Positions 50,649 to 59,965 of a stretch of DNA of 64,000 nt are shown piece by piece (position 1 is the stretch's first letter; every line of letters begins with the position of its first letter). Made by a program: the position numbers and the translations under genes. The notes beneath the pieces were generated by a model. That model was not told the DNA's origin. It was given only the letters and a program-made list of their open reading frames with translations, and made no database searches. Source of the stretch: UBA4575 sp002386945 (GTDB taxonomy: Bacteria > Pseudomonadota > Gammaproteobacteria > UBA4575). The stretch is taken from NCBI GenBank assembly GCA_943789445.1, contig CALSUC010000002.1:124001-188000 (forward strand), written 5' to 3'.

Positions 50649-52364
50649 ATGGCTAAATTAGAGCAGTTTAATACACGTAGAGTTTTTGCTTTAACCATGA
50701 TTGCTTTGGCCTTCATAGGACTGTTCGTTAGGGCCTGCTATCTACAGTTAATAGAAGCTGATTTCTTGCATGCTAAGGGTAATAACCTATATGTGCGCAG
50801 TATGAATATTTCTGCACATCGCGGTGCAATCTATGATCGCAATGGCCAACCACTAGCGATCAGTACGCCGGTATATAGAGTGATTGCTGACCCTCAAATC
50901 AGCTCGCAATACCCTGAGAGCATTCAGCTTGTTGCTCAAACTCTGGGTATCTCAGAATCTAAACTCAAGCAAAAGATTAAGCAGCGAAAACAAAAACGTT
51001 ACCTCTCAATTCAACGTCATGTGTTGCCAGAAACTGCGCAGCAACTAAAAGGTATGCGTAATACAGGGTTCAGGGTTGAGCGTGAGTATCGACGTTATTA
51101 CCCGGGTGGTGAAATGGCCGCACATCTTATTGGGTTAACCAATAGTGATGATGCTGGCGTCGAAGGCTTGGAGAAAGTCTATGAGTCTTGGCTGGGTGGT
51201 GCCGCAGGTAAGAAGAAAGTAGCTAAGGATAAGCGTGGACGTGTGGTGGCTGATATCGGACAGATGCTACCGCCTAAATTGGGCAAAGATCTTAGCCTGT
51301 CGTTAGATAAGCGTATTCAATACGTTGTTTACCGTGAATTAAAAAAAGCGGTGTTAAAGCATCAAGCGAAGACCGGCTCGGTTGTAGTTTTAGATCCAGC
51401 TAACGGTGAGATCTTAGCGATTGCGAATTACCCTGGCCTTAATCCCAATAACCGAAACAATGTAGGCGCTAGCTCGATCGATCAATTGATCCGCAATCGT
51501 GCCATTGCAGATGTGTTTGAGCCCGGCTCCACTGCCAAGCCTTTTGTTATGGCGGCGGCCTTCGAGGGTGGTCACTATAAAGTGGCGAGTACGATCGATA
51601 CAAATCCGGGGGTCTTAAAAGTAGGTAGTACGACGGTACGTGATAAGAATAATCTCGGCATCATTGATATGACTACAATCCTGTCTAAATCAAGTAATGT
51701 CGGTTCCGTTAAAGTGGCTCTAAATACACCCGAAGAAGACCTTTGGCGAATTTACTCGAATGTGGGTTTTGGCCAGACTTCTGGCTCAGGTCTGCTAGGT
51801 GAGCAGTCTGGCGTACTAAAAAATTATATTGATTGGAATAAAGGACAGCGCATTACGTTGGCCTTTGGTTATGGTATGTCGGTGACGACCTTACAGTTGG
51901 CGCGTGCTTACGGGGTGCTAGCGAATGATGGTGTGCTGGCTGAGGTTAGCTTTGTGCATGGCGATAGCCAAGCTGGTGGCAGGCGCATCTTGAGCGCTAA
52001 GACAACACAACAAATTCGTCAGATGCTGCGCAAGGTAGTGTCGGTTGAAGGCACTGCGCAACAGGCAAGACTGCAGGTCTATACAGCAGCTGGTAAGACC
52101 GGGACCTCGCGTAAATTGAGTAATGGTGAATACGCCAAGGATCAACATATCGCTTTATTTGCCGGTATGGCACCAGCGACTCAGCCTGAAGTGGTTATTG
52201 TGGTAATGATTGACCAGCCGACTCAGGGTGGTTACTACGGTGGTGTTGTCGCAGGGCCAGTATTTGCACGGGTGGCTGAAACAGTCTTACGACTGCGTAA
52301 TGTGCGACCGGATCGAATATTGGATGCAGGCTCTTCTCTGTTATTGTCGGGGGCTAAGCGATGA
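50649..52364 (+). CDS. ftsI: Peptidoglycan transpeptidase FtsI (PBP3)
   Basis: A 571-residue class B penicillin-binding protein that crosslinks septal peptidoglycan. A membrane anchor is at about 12-30. The pedestal domain starts near ISAHRGAIYDRNG, and the transpeptidase carries S294 in GSTAKPF (SxxK), the SSN motif in KSSNVGSVK near 347 and KTGTS near 480. All three are intact. It is 3 bases after ftsL and overlaps murE by 4. Confidence 0.97.
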   Translation: MAKLEQFNTRRVFALTMIALAFIGLFVRACYLQLIEADFLHAKGNNLYVRSMNISAHRGAIYDRNGQPLAISTPVYRVIADPQISSQYPESIQLVAQTLGISESKLKQKIKQRKQKRYLSIQRHVLPETAQQLKGMRNTGFRVEREYRRYYPGGEMAAHLIGLTNSDDAGVEGLEKVYESWLGGAAGKKKVAKDKRGRVVADIGQMLPPKLGKDLSLSLDKRIQYVVYRELKKAVLKHQAKTGSVVVLDPANGEILAIANYPGLNPNNRNNVGASSIDQLIRNRAIADVFEPGSTAKPFVMAAAFEGGHYKVASTIDTNPGVLKVGSTTVRDKNNLGIIDMTTILSKSSNVGSVKVALNTPEEDLWRIYSNVGFGQTSGSGLLGEQSGVLKNYIDWNKGQRITLAFGYGMSVTTLQLARAYGVLANDGVLAEVSFVHGDSQAGGRRILSAKTTQQIRQMLRKVVSVEGTAQQARLQVYTAAGKTGTSRKLSNGEYAKDQHIALFAGMAPATQPEVVIVVMIDQPTQGGYYGGVVAGPVFARVAETVLRLRNVRPDRILDAGSSLLLSGAKR

Positions 52365-53872
52365 TGGCAACGACTCATCACAACCGACAGCGTCTATCTG
52401 ATTTGTTAACAGGTTTTGCATCCATTGCACCAGCCGATGACGTTGAAATTTATGGCGTCAGTCAGTTCAGTGGTGACACGCAACAGGGCGATGTATTTCT
52501 TGCCACGGCTAATGGCACAACACATGGCTTGAGTTATCAACAAGATGCAGTTGCACGGGGTGCCGCCGCTATTGTTTGGGAAACGGCAGCAACGATTGAT
52601 GCTGAACATCTAGATTGCGCAGTCCCTAGTGTAGAAGTGCCTGCATTAAGTAAGCATGTGTTTGAGTTGATTCAGCGTTTCTATGGTCCTGTATCTCAAG
52701 ACTTATGTATCAATGCTGTTACCGGTACCGATGGCAAAAGTTCAGTTACCCATCTTTTGGCACAGGCCTTAGATAGTCTGGGGCAGCACTGTGGTCTTAT
52801 TGGCACCTTAGGCTATGGCCGTCTTTCTCAGTTGAATGCTGCAACGCATACGACACCACCACCGGCACGGTTGGCGCGTGAGTTTTCCCAGTTAGCAGAG
52901 CAGGGTTGTCAGCAGGTTGCTATCGAAACCTCATCACATGCCTTGGCGCAAGGGCGTCTACATGAGCTGAAAATTAACACTGCAATCTTGACCAATATCA
53001 GTCATGACCATCTGGATTATCACCAGACACAAGAAGAATATATCGCGGCTAAGGCCAAACTCTTTTTTGATGCCAAGGCAGAGCATGTCGTACTCAATAT
53101 TGATGATGCGGTAGCAGAAGCCTGGGCTCAATCATGGGAGCAGGCCGCAACGTTAATAAGGTATTCAATGACGCGAATGGATGCTGATGTCTATGCCAGC
53201 TCCATTCGTTATAGCGCTGATGGTGTTGATCTGAACCTTCATCTTGGTGCTGATCGTCTTGCCATACATAGCAAACTACTTGGCCCATTTAACGTCAGTA
53301 ACCTACTTGCTGTGGCTGCCACCTTGTTTGTTCAAGGCTTTAGCGGCGACCAGATTAAATCATCATTAGAGCAGTTGTTGCCTGTGCCTGGACGTATGCA
53401 GGTTGTGCGGTCTACGGCTAGGCATGTTGTTGTTGATTTTGCACACACAGCAAATGCATTACAGGCAGCGATAGCTGCTGTTCGTGTGCATTATTCAGGT
53501 CGTCTGATCTGTGTCTTTGGCTGTGGTGGTGAGCGTGATCAAGCAAAGCGCCAGATGATGGGTGAGGTGGCCGCAAGACATGCCGATGAGATTATTATCA
53601 CGAACGATAATCCACGAACTGAAGCCCCTAACGCAATAGCCGCTGAGATATTAGATGGTGCGCAAAAAACTGCGACAAAGGAACAAAAAATCACAGTAAT
53701 TTTAGACCGACAGAAAGCGATTGCTGAGGCGATTAACCGTAGTACGGCTGCTGATGTGATCTTGCTGGCCGGTAAGGGGCATGAGGCCGAGCAGCAGATA
53801 GGTGATCAGAAATATCCTTTCAATGATGTCTTGGTTGCGGCTGAGCTTCTAAACGGGAGGGCGGATGTCTGA
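52361..53872 (+). CDS. murE: UDP-MurNAc-tripeptide synthetase MurE (meso-DAP type)
   Basis: A 503-residue Mur ligase adding the third peptide residue. The ATP P-loop is TGTDGKSS at 121-128, where most relatives have TGTNGKTT. The NDNPRTEAP motif near 411-419 is the DNPR signature of meso-diaminopimelate-specific enzymes, as expected for a Gram-negative. THTTPPP and ETSSHAL are conserved. It overlaps ftsI by 4 bases and murF by 8. Confidence 0.96.
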   Translation: MMATTHHNRQRLSDLLTGFASIAPADDVEIYGVSQFSGDTQQGDVFLATANGTTHGLSYQQDAVARGAAAIVWETAATIDAEHLDCAVPSVEVPALSKHVFELIQRFYGPVSQDLCINAVTGTDGKSSVTHLLAQALDSLGQHCGLIGTLGYGRLSQLNAATHTTPPPARLAREFSQLAEQGCQQVAIETSSHALAQGRLHELKINTAILTNISHDHLDYHQTQEEYIAAKAKLFFDAKAEHVVLNIDDAVAEAWAQSWEQAATLIRYSMTRMDADVYASSIRYSADGVDLNLHLGADRLAIHSKLLGPFNVSNLLAVAATLFVQGFSGDQIKSSLEQLLPVPGRMQVVRSTARHVVVDFAHTANALQAAIAAVRVHYSGRLICVFGCGGERDQAKRQMMGEVAARHADEIIITNDNPRTEAPNAIAAEILDGAQKTATKEQKITVILDRQKAIAEAINRSTAADVILLAGKGHEAEQQIGDQKYPFNDVLVAAELLNGRADV

Positions 53873-55250
53873 TTGGTTGCACTTGAGTGAGATTGCTGGC
53901 CTAGCTGATGCTCAATGGCATGGGCAAGACGTCGCCATTACGGGCATTAGTACCGATAGTCGTCGTGTTCAGCCAGGTGATTTATTTGTTGCGCTGAAAG
54001 GTGAACGTTTTGATGCGCATGACTTTATAAGTCCTGAATTAGAACAACAAGCGCAAGCATTGATGGTGCACCAAGCAACAGTGAGTAGCCTGCCTATCGT
54101 GCAGGTTGACGATACCTTGCGTGGCCTCTCACGTTGGGCGTCTGCTTGGCGTCAACAGTTGGCCTTAAAGATGCTCAGTATTACGGGTAGCAACGGTAAG
54201 ACGACGGTTAAGCAAATGTGTTCTAGCATCCTCGCCCAGATGGGTTCGGTCTGTGCAACAGAAGGTAATCTAAATAATCATATTGGTGTGCCCTTGAGTC
54301 TATTAAAGCTACGCCATGAGCATGATTATGCAGTGATTGAGCTGGGTGCAAATCATCAATATGAGATTGCACGACTGAGTGAACTGGCCCTAGCCGATGT
54401 GAGTGTGATTACTAATGCAGGGCCAGCACATCTTGAAGGCTTTGGTTCACTCGATGGTGTGGCACAGGCTAAGGGTGAGATTATTGATGGTTTAAGCGCA
54501 GAGGGCAGCGTGGTCCTGAATGCAGATGACGCTTATTTTGAACAGTGGTGTGAACGTGCCGGTAAGCGCAAAGTGATTAGTTTTGGCTGCTCAGAAAAGG
54601 CAGATTATTCAGCACAATGGTTGTTTGATAATTGTTTGCAATTAAAGACAGCTGAATATGAATTGAATATTCAGCTCGCGCTGCAAGGTCAACACAATGC
54701 CTATAATGCTGCAGCTGCGGCCGCAGCCTGTGCTGCACTGGGGGCTACTGCTGATGCCATTCATGATGGACTGTCATCGATGCAAGCTATTACAGGGCGT
54801 TTGCAAATGCGTATTGGTCGTCATGGTGAGACTATCTTTGATGACAGTTACAACGCTAATCCAGCCAGTGTGAAGGCGGCTATTGAAGTGCTTGCTGCTG
54901 CTACAGGGAGCACCTATCTGGTTTTAGGTGACATGGGTGAGTTGGGTGGTTCTGCTGGCCAACTACATCAGGTAATAGGTCAGTTTGCTAAGTCAAAAAA
55001 TATTCAGAAGGTATATGCCTTGGGTGATCTCAGTCAGCAGACGATAGTGGGCTTTGGTCCAGGTGCACAGCATTTTTCTTCCCATGCAGATCTACTCGCC
55101 GCCTTGTTGCAGGACTTAAGTGCCGAACAAGATTCCTCTGTGCATATTCTTGTGAAAGGTTCTCGTTCTATGTCTATGGAGCAGATTGTTATGGGGCTGG
55201 TTGCTACTGATGAGCAGCCACTAAGTGATACTCAGGAGCGTCGATGTTAG
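53865..55250 (+). CDS. murF: UDP-MurNAc-pentapeptide synthetase MurF
   Basis: A 461-residue Mur ligase that adds D-alanyl-D-alanine. The P-loop is TGSNGKTT at 107-114, followed by the GNLNNHIGVPLSLL block near 136 and DDSYNANPASVKAA near 328. It overlaps murE by 8 bases and mraY by 7, indicating translational coupling. The D-Ala-D-Ala substrate is made by Ddl at the end of the cluster. Confidence 0.97.
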   Translation: MSDWLHLSEIAGLADAQWHGQDVAITGISTDSRRVQPGDLFVALKGERFDAHDFISPELEQQAQALMVHQATVSSLPIVQVDDTLRGLSRWASAWRQQLALKMLSITGSNGKTTVKQMCSSILAQMGSVCATEGNLNNHIGVPLSLLKLRHEHDYAVIELGANHQYEIARLSELALADVSVITNAGPAHLEGFGSLDGVAQAKGEIIDGLSAEGSVVLNADDAYFEQWCERAGKRKVISFGCSEKADYSAQWLFDNCLQLKTAEYELNIQLALQGQHNAYNAAAAAAACAALGATADAIHDGLSSMQAITGRLQMRIGRHGETIFDDSYNANPASVKAAIEVLAAATGSTYLVLGDMGELGGSAGQLHQVIGQFAKSKNIQKVYALGDLSQQTIVGFGPGAQHFSSHADLLAALLQDLSAEQDSSVHILVKGSRSMSMEQIVMGLVATDEQPLSDTQERRC

Positions 55251-56326
55251 TTCAACTCTTTGAATATCTGCAGCAGTATTACACCGGCTTTAATGTCTTT
55301 GGTTATCTCACCCTGCGTGGAATATTGGCGGTGTTGACTGCCTTGATTCTGTGTCTGGTCACAGGCCCTTTCATGATCCGCCGCTTTAATAAATATCGAA
55401 TGGGTCAATCTATTCGTGATGATGGCCCACAAAGTCATTTGGTTAAAGAGGGCACACCGACTATGGGTGGCTTGTTTATTCTCTTCAGTGTCCTGCTGAC
55501 TACGTTGTTATGGAGTGATTTGAGTAATCGCTATGTCTGGATAGTCTGCGCCTGCACCTTGGGTTTTGGTGTGATTGGTGCGATCGATGACATTAAGAAA
55601 TTAATCCACAGTAATAGCGCAGGTCTTTCTGCACGTTATAAGTATGCATTGCAGTCCTTAGTTGCCTTATTGATTAGTTGGTCCATTTTCCATAATGCTG
55701 AACTAGCTGCAGAGACTAATTTTTATCTGCCACTCTTTAAAAACATCGTTATTGATTTGGGGCCATGGCTCATCCTGCTCAGCTATTTTGTGATTGTAGG
55801 CTCAAGTAATGCGGTGAATCTAACAGACGGCTTGGATGGTCTGGCCATTATGCCAACCACCTTAGTAGCCGGTGCCCTAGGTATCTTTGCTTACCTCAGT
55901 GGCCATGCTGATTTTGCACAGTATCTGGTGATTCCTCATATCCCTTTGGCTGCCGAATTAGTTATTTTCTGCGCTGCATTAGTTGGTGCTGGACTTGGTT
56001 TCTTGTGGTTTAACACCTATCCGGCACAGGTCTTTATGGGAGATGTCGGGGCGCTGGCCTTGGGGGCTGCTTTAGGTGTGGTTGCAGTACTGGTGCGACA
56101 AGAAATCGTGCTTTTTATTATGGGTGGTGTGTTCGTTGTAGAGACCGTCTCAGTGATGATGCAGGTGGCTTCTTTCAAGCTCACCGGTAAACGTATCTTC
56201 CGTATGGCACCACTACATCATCACTTTGAATTAAATGGTTGGCCTGAGCCCAGAGTGATTGTTCGCTTCTGGATTATCACAGTGATCTTAGTATTGATCG
56301 GACTAGCCACCTTAAAGATTCGTTGA
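55244..56326 (+). CDS. mraY: Phospho-MurNAc-pentapeptide transferase MraY
   Basis: A 360-residue integral membrane enzyme with ten helices that makes lipid I on undecaprenyl phosphate. Conserved aspartates lie in GAIDDIKK near 113 and in NLTDGLDGLAIMP near 192; the Mg2+-binding FMGDVGALALG near 265 and APLHHHFELNGWPE near 324 are intact. Typical length. Confidence 0.98.
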   Translation: MLVQLFEYLQQYYTGFNVFGYLTLRGILAVLTALILCLVTGPFMIRRFNKYRMGQSIRDDGPQSHLVKEGTPTMGGLFILFSVLLTTLLWSDLSNRYVWIVCACTLGFGVIGAIDDIKKLIHSNSAGLSARYKYALQSLVALLISWSIFHNAELAAETNFYLPLFKNIVIDLGPWLILLSYFVIVGSSNAVNLTDGLDGLAIMPTTLVAGALGIFAYLSGHADFAQYLVIPHIPLAAELVIFCAALVGAGLGFLWFNTYPAQVFMGDVGALALGAALGVVAVLVRQEIVLFIMGGVFVVETVSVMMQVASFKLTGKRIFRMAPLHHHFELNGWPEPRVIVRFWIITVILVLIGLATLKIR

Positions 56327-56353
56327 TTAAAGAGGATGAAAACGCAGGCACTC

Positions 56354-57697
56354 ATGCAATTGGATAATCGACAATTTGTCATCGTTGGTAGCGGTATCTC
56401 TGGATACTCGGCCCTGCGCTATTTATTAGCGCAAGGGTATGCCGTGCGAGTGATGGATACACGTGAGATTGCACCTAATGCAGGTGAGATTAAAACCTTA
56501 TTGCCAGCGACAGCGATCCATTTTGGTGGTTTGCAACAAGAGTGGTTAGAGCAAAGTGATGTGATTGTGTTGAGTCCTGGGCTATCCCCGCAGGAACCGG
56601 CGATAGCAGAGGCAGTCGCAAAGGGTGTGACGCTGATCGGTGACATCGAGTTGTTCGCCCAAGTCTGCACTAAACCCTATATAGCGATTACAGGCTCTAA
56701 TGGTAAATCGACAGTCACCACGCTAGTCACTGAGCTGCTACGTAGTCAAGGGATTAAGGCCTATATGGGTGGCAATATTGGCACCCCTGCACTCGATTTA
56801 TTGCAGCAGAAAGATGCTGAGCTTTATGTGTTGGAGCTATCTAGCTTCCAATTAGAAACCTGTCCATCACTAGCACCCGTTGCTGCTACGGTACTGAATA
56901 TCAGTGACGACCATATGGACAGGCATAGTTCACTTGCACGGTATAGTGAAGTGAAAGATCGGATTTATCATAAGGCGGCGTATGGCGTCTATGCAGAAGA
57001 CTATCCATTGCAACCACAAGTGCATCAGAAGGGAATTGTACATTTTGGTGTTATGCAACAAGAGGGAACTGAGTTTTCTGTTGAGCTGCACGATCAGCAG
57101 CGCTGTCTTGTGCAAATGGGTGAGAGCTTAATTGCTGCAGATGAGCTGACCCTGCCAGGGGCTATGGGTGAACTGAATGTGTTGGCGGCCTTGGCCTTGG
57201 TTCAGCCTTATATAAAAGACAAGATGGCCATGCTGGCGGTTTTGCGCAGTTTTGAAGGCCTGCCTCATCGCTGTCAATTAGTCGCTAAACATGCGGATGT
57301 GCTTTGGGTGAATGATAGTAAGGGCACTAACCCAGGTGCAACGATGGCAGCGATTAAAAGTTTCGACCGCGGCATGGTTTTAATCCTTGGCGGTGTACAC
57401 AAGGGTGGCGCGATAGATGAGTTGGTCGAGTTGATTCGTCATCGTGTTCACAGTGTTGTTTTGTTTGGTCGTGATGCGGCAGTCTTTGCTCAGGCGTTGA
57501 AAGATCATGCCTGTTACCCAGCCTCTGATTTGGCGACAGCGGTGACCTTAAGTGACAAGCACTCTCGCGCCGGAGATGTGGTCTTGTTTTCTCCTGCCTG
57601 TGCCAGTTTTGATATGTTTGATAACTATCAGCAACGTGGTGACAGCTTTGTGCAATTAGTGCGTAAGCAGATTATGGGAGGGCAACATGCTGTTTAA
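56354..57697 (+). CDS. murD: UDP-MurNAc-L-alanine:D-glutamate ligase MurD
   Basis: A Mur ligase that adds D-glutamate. The frame opens at 56336, but that ATG abuts AGAGG without spacing; the ATG at 56354, with GCAGG five bases upstream, yields 447 residues and a family-like start (QFVIVGSGISGYSALRYL). The P-loop is TGSNGKST, ELSSFQLE and FSPACASFDMFDNYQQRG are characteristic. It overlaps ftsW by 11 bases. Confidence 0.95.
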   Translation: MQLDNRQFVIVGSGISGYSALRYLLAQGYAVRVMDTREIAPNAGEIKTLLPATAIHFGGLQQEWLEQSDVIVLSPGLSPQEPAIAEAVAKGVTLIGDIELFAQVCTKPYIAITGSNGKSTVTTLVTELLRSQGIKAYMGGNIGTPALDLLQQKDAELYVLELSSFQLETCPSLAPVAATVLNISDDHMDRHSSLARYSEVKDRIYHKAAYGVYAEDYPLQPQVHQKGIVHFGVMQQEGTEFSVELHDQQRCLVQMGESLIAADELTLPGAMGELNVLAALALVQPYIKDKMAMLAVLRSFEGLPHRCQLVAKHADVLWVNDSKGTNPGATMAAIKSFDRGMVLILGGVHKGGAIDELVELIRHRVHSVVLFGRDAAVFAQALKDHACYPASDLATAVTLSDKHSRAGDVVLFSPACASFDMFDNYQQRGDSFVQLVRKQIMGGQHAV

Positions 57698-58871
57698 ACA
57701 AAAGCCGTTGCCATGGGCAGAGCAGTTGTCGGAATATATCGATCTGCGCTTGCTATATGTATTGCTTATCCTGATGGCAGTCGGCATCACTATGACGACT
57801 TCAACTACGGTTGAGATGGCATATAAGAATGGCTTGCCTGCATTCACGCAGGTCAAGCGTCAGTTGATATTCATGGCGCTGGGTCTGATTGTTATGTTCA
57901 CAGTATCTCGTATATCGCTGCGTGTATGGCAACGTTTGGGGCCGTTGGCATTAGTGATTGCGTTTGCCCTTTTGATTCTAGTATTGATTCCCGGTATCGG
58001 TCGTAGCGTTAATGGTAGTAGCCGTTGGTTGGCTATCGGCCCCTTCACTTTACAGGTTTCTGAGTTTGCTAAAGTGGCGCTCATTATTTATCTCGCTGGT
58101 TATATCGTGCGTCATCAGGAACGTTTGCGCATAGAGCTTTCTGCCTTCATTAATCCAATGTTAGTGCTATTAGCCTTTGTTGGCCTACTCATGCTGGAGC
58201 CAGACTTTGGCTCATCGGTTGTCTTTGTTGTGATTGCCTTTGCCATGTTGTTTTTAGGTGGGGCACGTTTCATCTACTGTCTGATTGCATTGATTCTGGG
58301 TGGGGCTGGTCTTGCCTTATTAGCCCTGAGTGAAAACTATCGTCTGGCCCGATTAACCGGTTTTATGGATCCATGGGCAGACCCTCAAAATACTGGCTTT
58401 CAATTAATCCAAGCCTTGATTGCGATCGGTAATGGCGGTGCATTTGGTGTCGGCCTTGGCGATAGCATGCAGAAGTTGTTTTACCTACCAGAGGCACATA
58501 ATGATTTTGTCTTTGCTGTACTTGCAGAAGAGACTGGGCTGTTTGGTGTGACACTTTTACTGGCAACCTATGCCTTCATGATTTGGCGTTGTTTTGACTT
58601 GGCAGCACAAGCGGGTCGTTCAGGCCTGATGTTTGCACAAGCAGTTGGCTATGGTTGTTCGGTTTGGTTTGCCTTGCAGACTTTAATTAGTCTCGGTGTG
58701 AATATGGGCGTGTTGCCAACTAAAGGTCTTAGTTTGCCGTTGATCAGCGTCGGTGGCAGTAACTTCCTGGCAACCAGCATTGCCTTAGGTTTGATGATAC
58801 GTGTCTATCTTGAAATCAATCAACAGGGTGCCCGTCGCAGGTCTTTGAGAAGTAGCGGGGTGCGGACATGA
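57687..58871 (+). CDS. ftsW: Lipid II polymerase FtsW
   Basis: A 394-residue SEDS glycosyltransferase with about ten membrane helices that polymerises septal peptidoglycan with FtsI. Conserved features are GRSVNGSSRWL near 110, the catalytic-region EPDFGSSVVF near 171, the QLIQALIAIGNGG stretch and PEAHNDFVFAVLAEE near 272. GGAGGG five bases upstream supports the start. It overlaps murG by 4 bases. Confidence 0.97.
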   Translation: MLFKQKPLPWAEQLSEYIDLRLLYVLLILMAVGITMTTSTTVEMAYKNGLPAFTQVKRQLIFMALGLIVMFTVSRISLRVWQRLGPLALVIAFALLILVLIPGIGRSVNGSSRWLAIGPFTLQVSEFAKVALIIYLAGYIVRHQERLRIELSAFINPMLVLLAFVGLLMLEPDFGSSVVFVVIAFAMLFLGGARFIYCLIALILGGAGLALLALSENYRLARLTGFMDPWADPQNTGFQLIQALIAIGNGGAFGVGLGDSMQKLFYLPEAHNDFVFAVLAEETGLFGVTLLLATYAFMIWRCFDLAAQAGRSGLMFAQAVGYGCSVWFALQTLISLGVNMGVLPTKGLSLPLISVGGSNFLATSIALGLMIRVYLEINQQGARRRSLRSSGVRT

Positions 58872-59965
58872 GACCCGTAATGATCATGGCTGGTGGTACT
58901 GGTGGACATGTATTCCCTGCATTGGCAGTGGCTAAAGAGTTGCGTCAACGAGGCGTGCCTATCGTTTGGGTTGGTACTGCAAATGGGATTGAAGCCGATG
59001 TCGTTCCAGCAGCAGGATTGCGTTTAATTCATATGCATATTCAAGGCTTACGTGGCAAAGGTAAGCTGCAGTTATTGAAGGCTCCTTTCTTATTGGCTAG
59101 AGCCATGGCAGAGGCATTTGTTATTGTTTTACGTGAGCGACCACAGGCCTTACTAGGCATGGGTGGCTTTGTTGCAGGGCCTTGTGCCTTGGCCGCTAGC
59201 CTAATGCGTATGCCGGTGGTGATTCATGAACAGAATGCGACTGTTGGTTTGACTAATCGCTTGCTGGCACCATTCGTTACGACTTTCTTTAGTGGCTTTG
59301 ATCTGACCCAATCAAATGCAAAGGCTGTGCATTGTGGTAATCCGGTGCGCTCAGAAATGTTATCTCTGCCATCTCCAGATGAACGCTATGCAGGCAGAGC
59401 AGAGGCGCGACGAATTTTGATTATTGGTGGCAGTCTGGGTGCACGTGGCTTGAATCAGTTGTTGCCGGCTAGTTTGGCTGCCCTTGAGCAAGCGCGAACA
59501 TTGGAGATCTGGCATCAAACAGGCAAGCAGCAAATCGATGAAGTAAGTCAGGCTTACAAAGAGAAAGGGATAGAAGCACGTGTGATGCCATTCATTGAAG
59601 ATATGGCTGCTGCTTATGCCTGGGCTGACCTAGTAATTTGTCGCAGTGGAGCGATGACTCTGGCTGAAATAGCAAGTGTTGGTTTGCCTGCTGTATTAGT
59701 GCCTTATCCGCATGCAGTAGATGATCATCAAACCAGTAATGCCAATAGCTTTGTACGTGTCGGTGCGGCTTATCTGATGCAAGAGCGAGACACTACAGCA
59801 GAGCAGATGTCTGTACTGTTAAGCAAATTGATGTCTAAGCCTGAGCACTTGTTAGCGATGGCGAATGCAGCGTATAACCTGCGTCGAACGGATGCAGCCA
59901 CTGTGCTTGCCGATAGTTGTCAGCAGGGTGGTAGTTCGCCTACAAGTGCAGGAGGTCTGCACTAA
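58868..59965 (+). CDS. murG: N-acetylglucosaminyl transferase MurG
   Basis: A 365-residue GT-B enzyme that converts lipid I to lipid II at the inner leaflet. The glycine-rich loop GGTGGHVFPALAVA begins at residue 9; LGMGGFVAGPCALAA near 97 and HEQNATVGLTNRLL near 118 are conserved, as is the donor-binding ICRSGAMTLAEIASVGLP near 258. Its stop shares a base with the murC start (TAATG). Confidence 0.97.
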   Translation: MRPVMIMAGGTGGHVFPALAVAKELRQRGVPIVWVGTANGIEADVVPAAGLRLIHMHIQGLRGKGKLQLLKAPFLLARAMAEAFVIVLRERPQALLGMGGFVAGPCALAASLMRMPVVIHEQNATVGLTNRLLAPFVTTFFSGFDLTQSNAKAVHCGNPVRSEMLSLPSPDERYAGRAEARRILIIGGSLGARGLNQLLPASLAALEQARTLEIWHQTGKQQIDEVSQAYKEKGIEARVMPFIEDMAAAYAWADLVICRSGAMTLAEIASVGLPAVLVPYPHAVDDHQTSNANSFVRVGAAYLMQERDTTAEQMSVLLSKLMSKPEHLLAMANAAYNLRRTDAATVLADSCQQGGSSPTSAGGLH

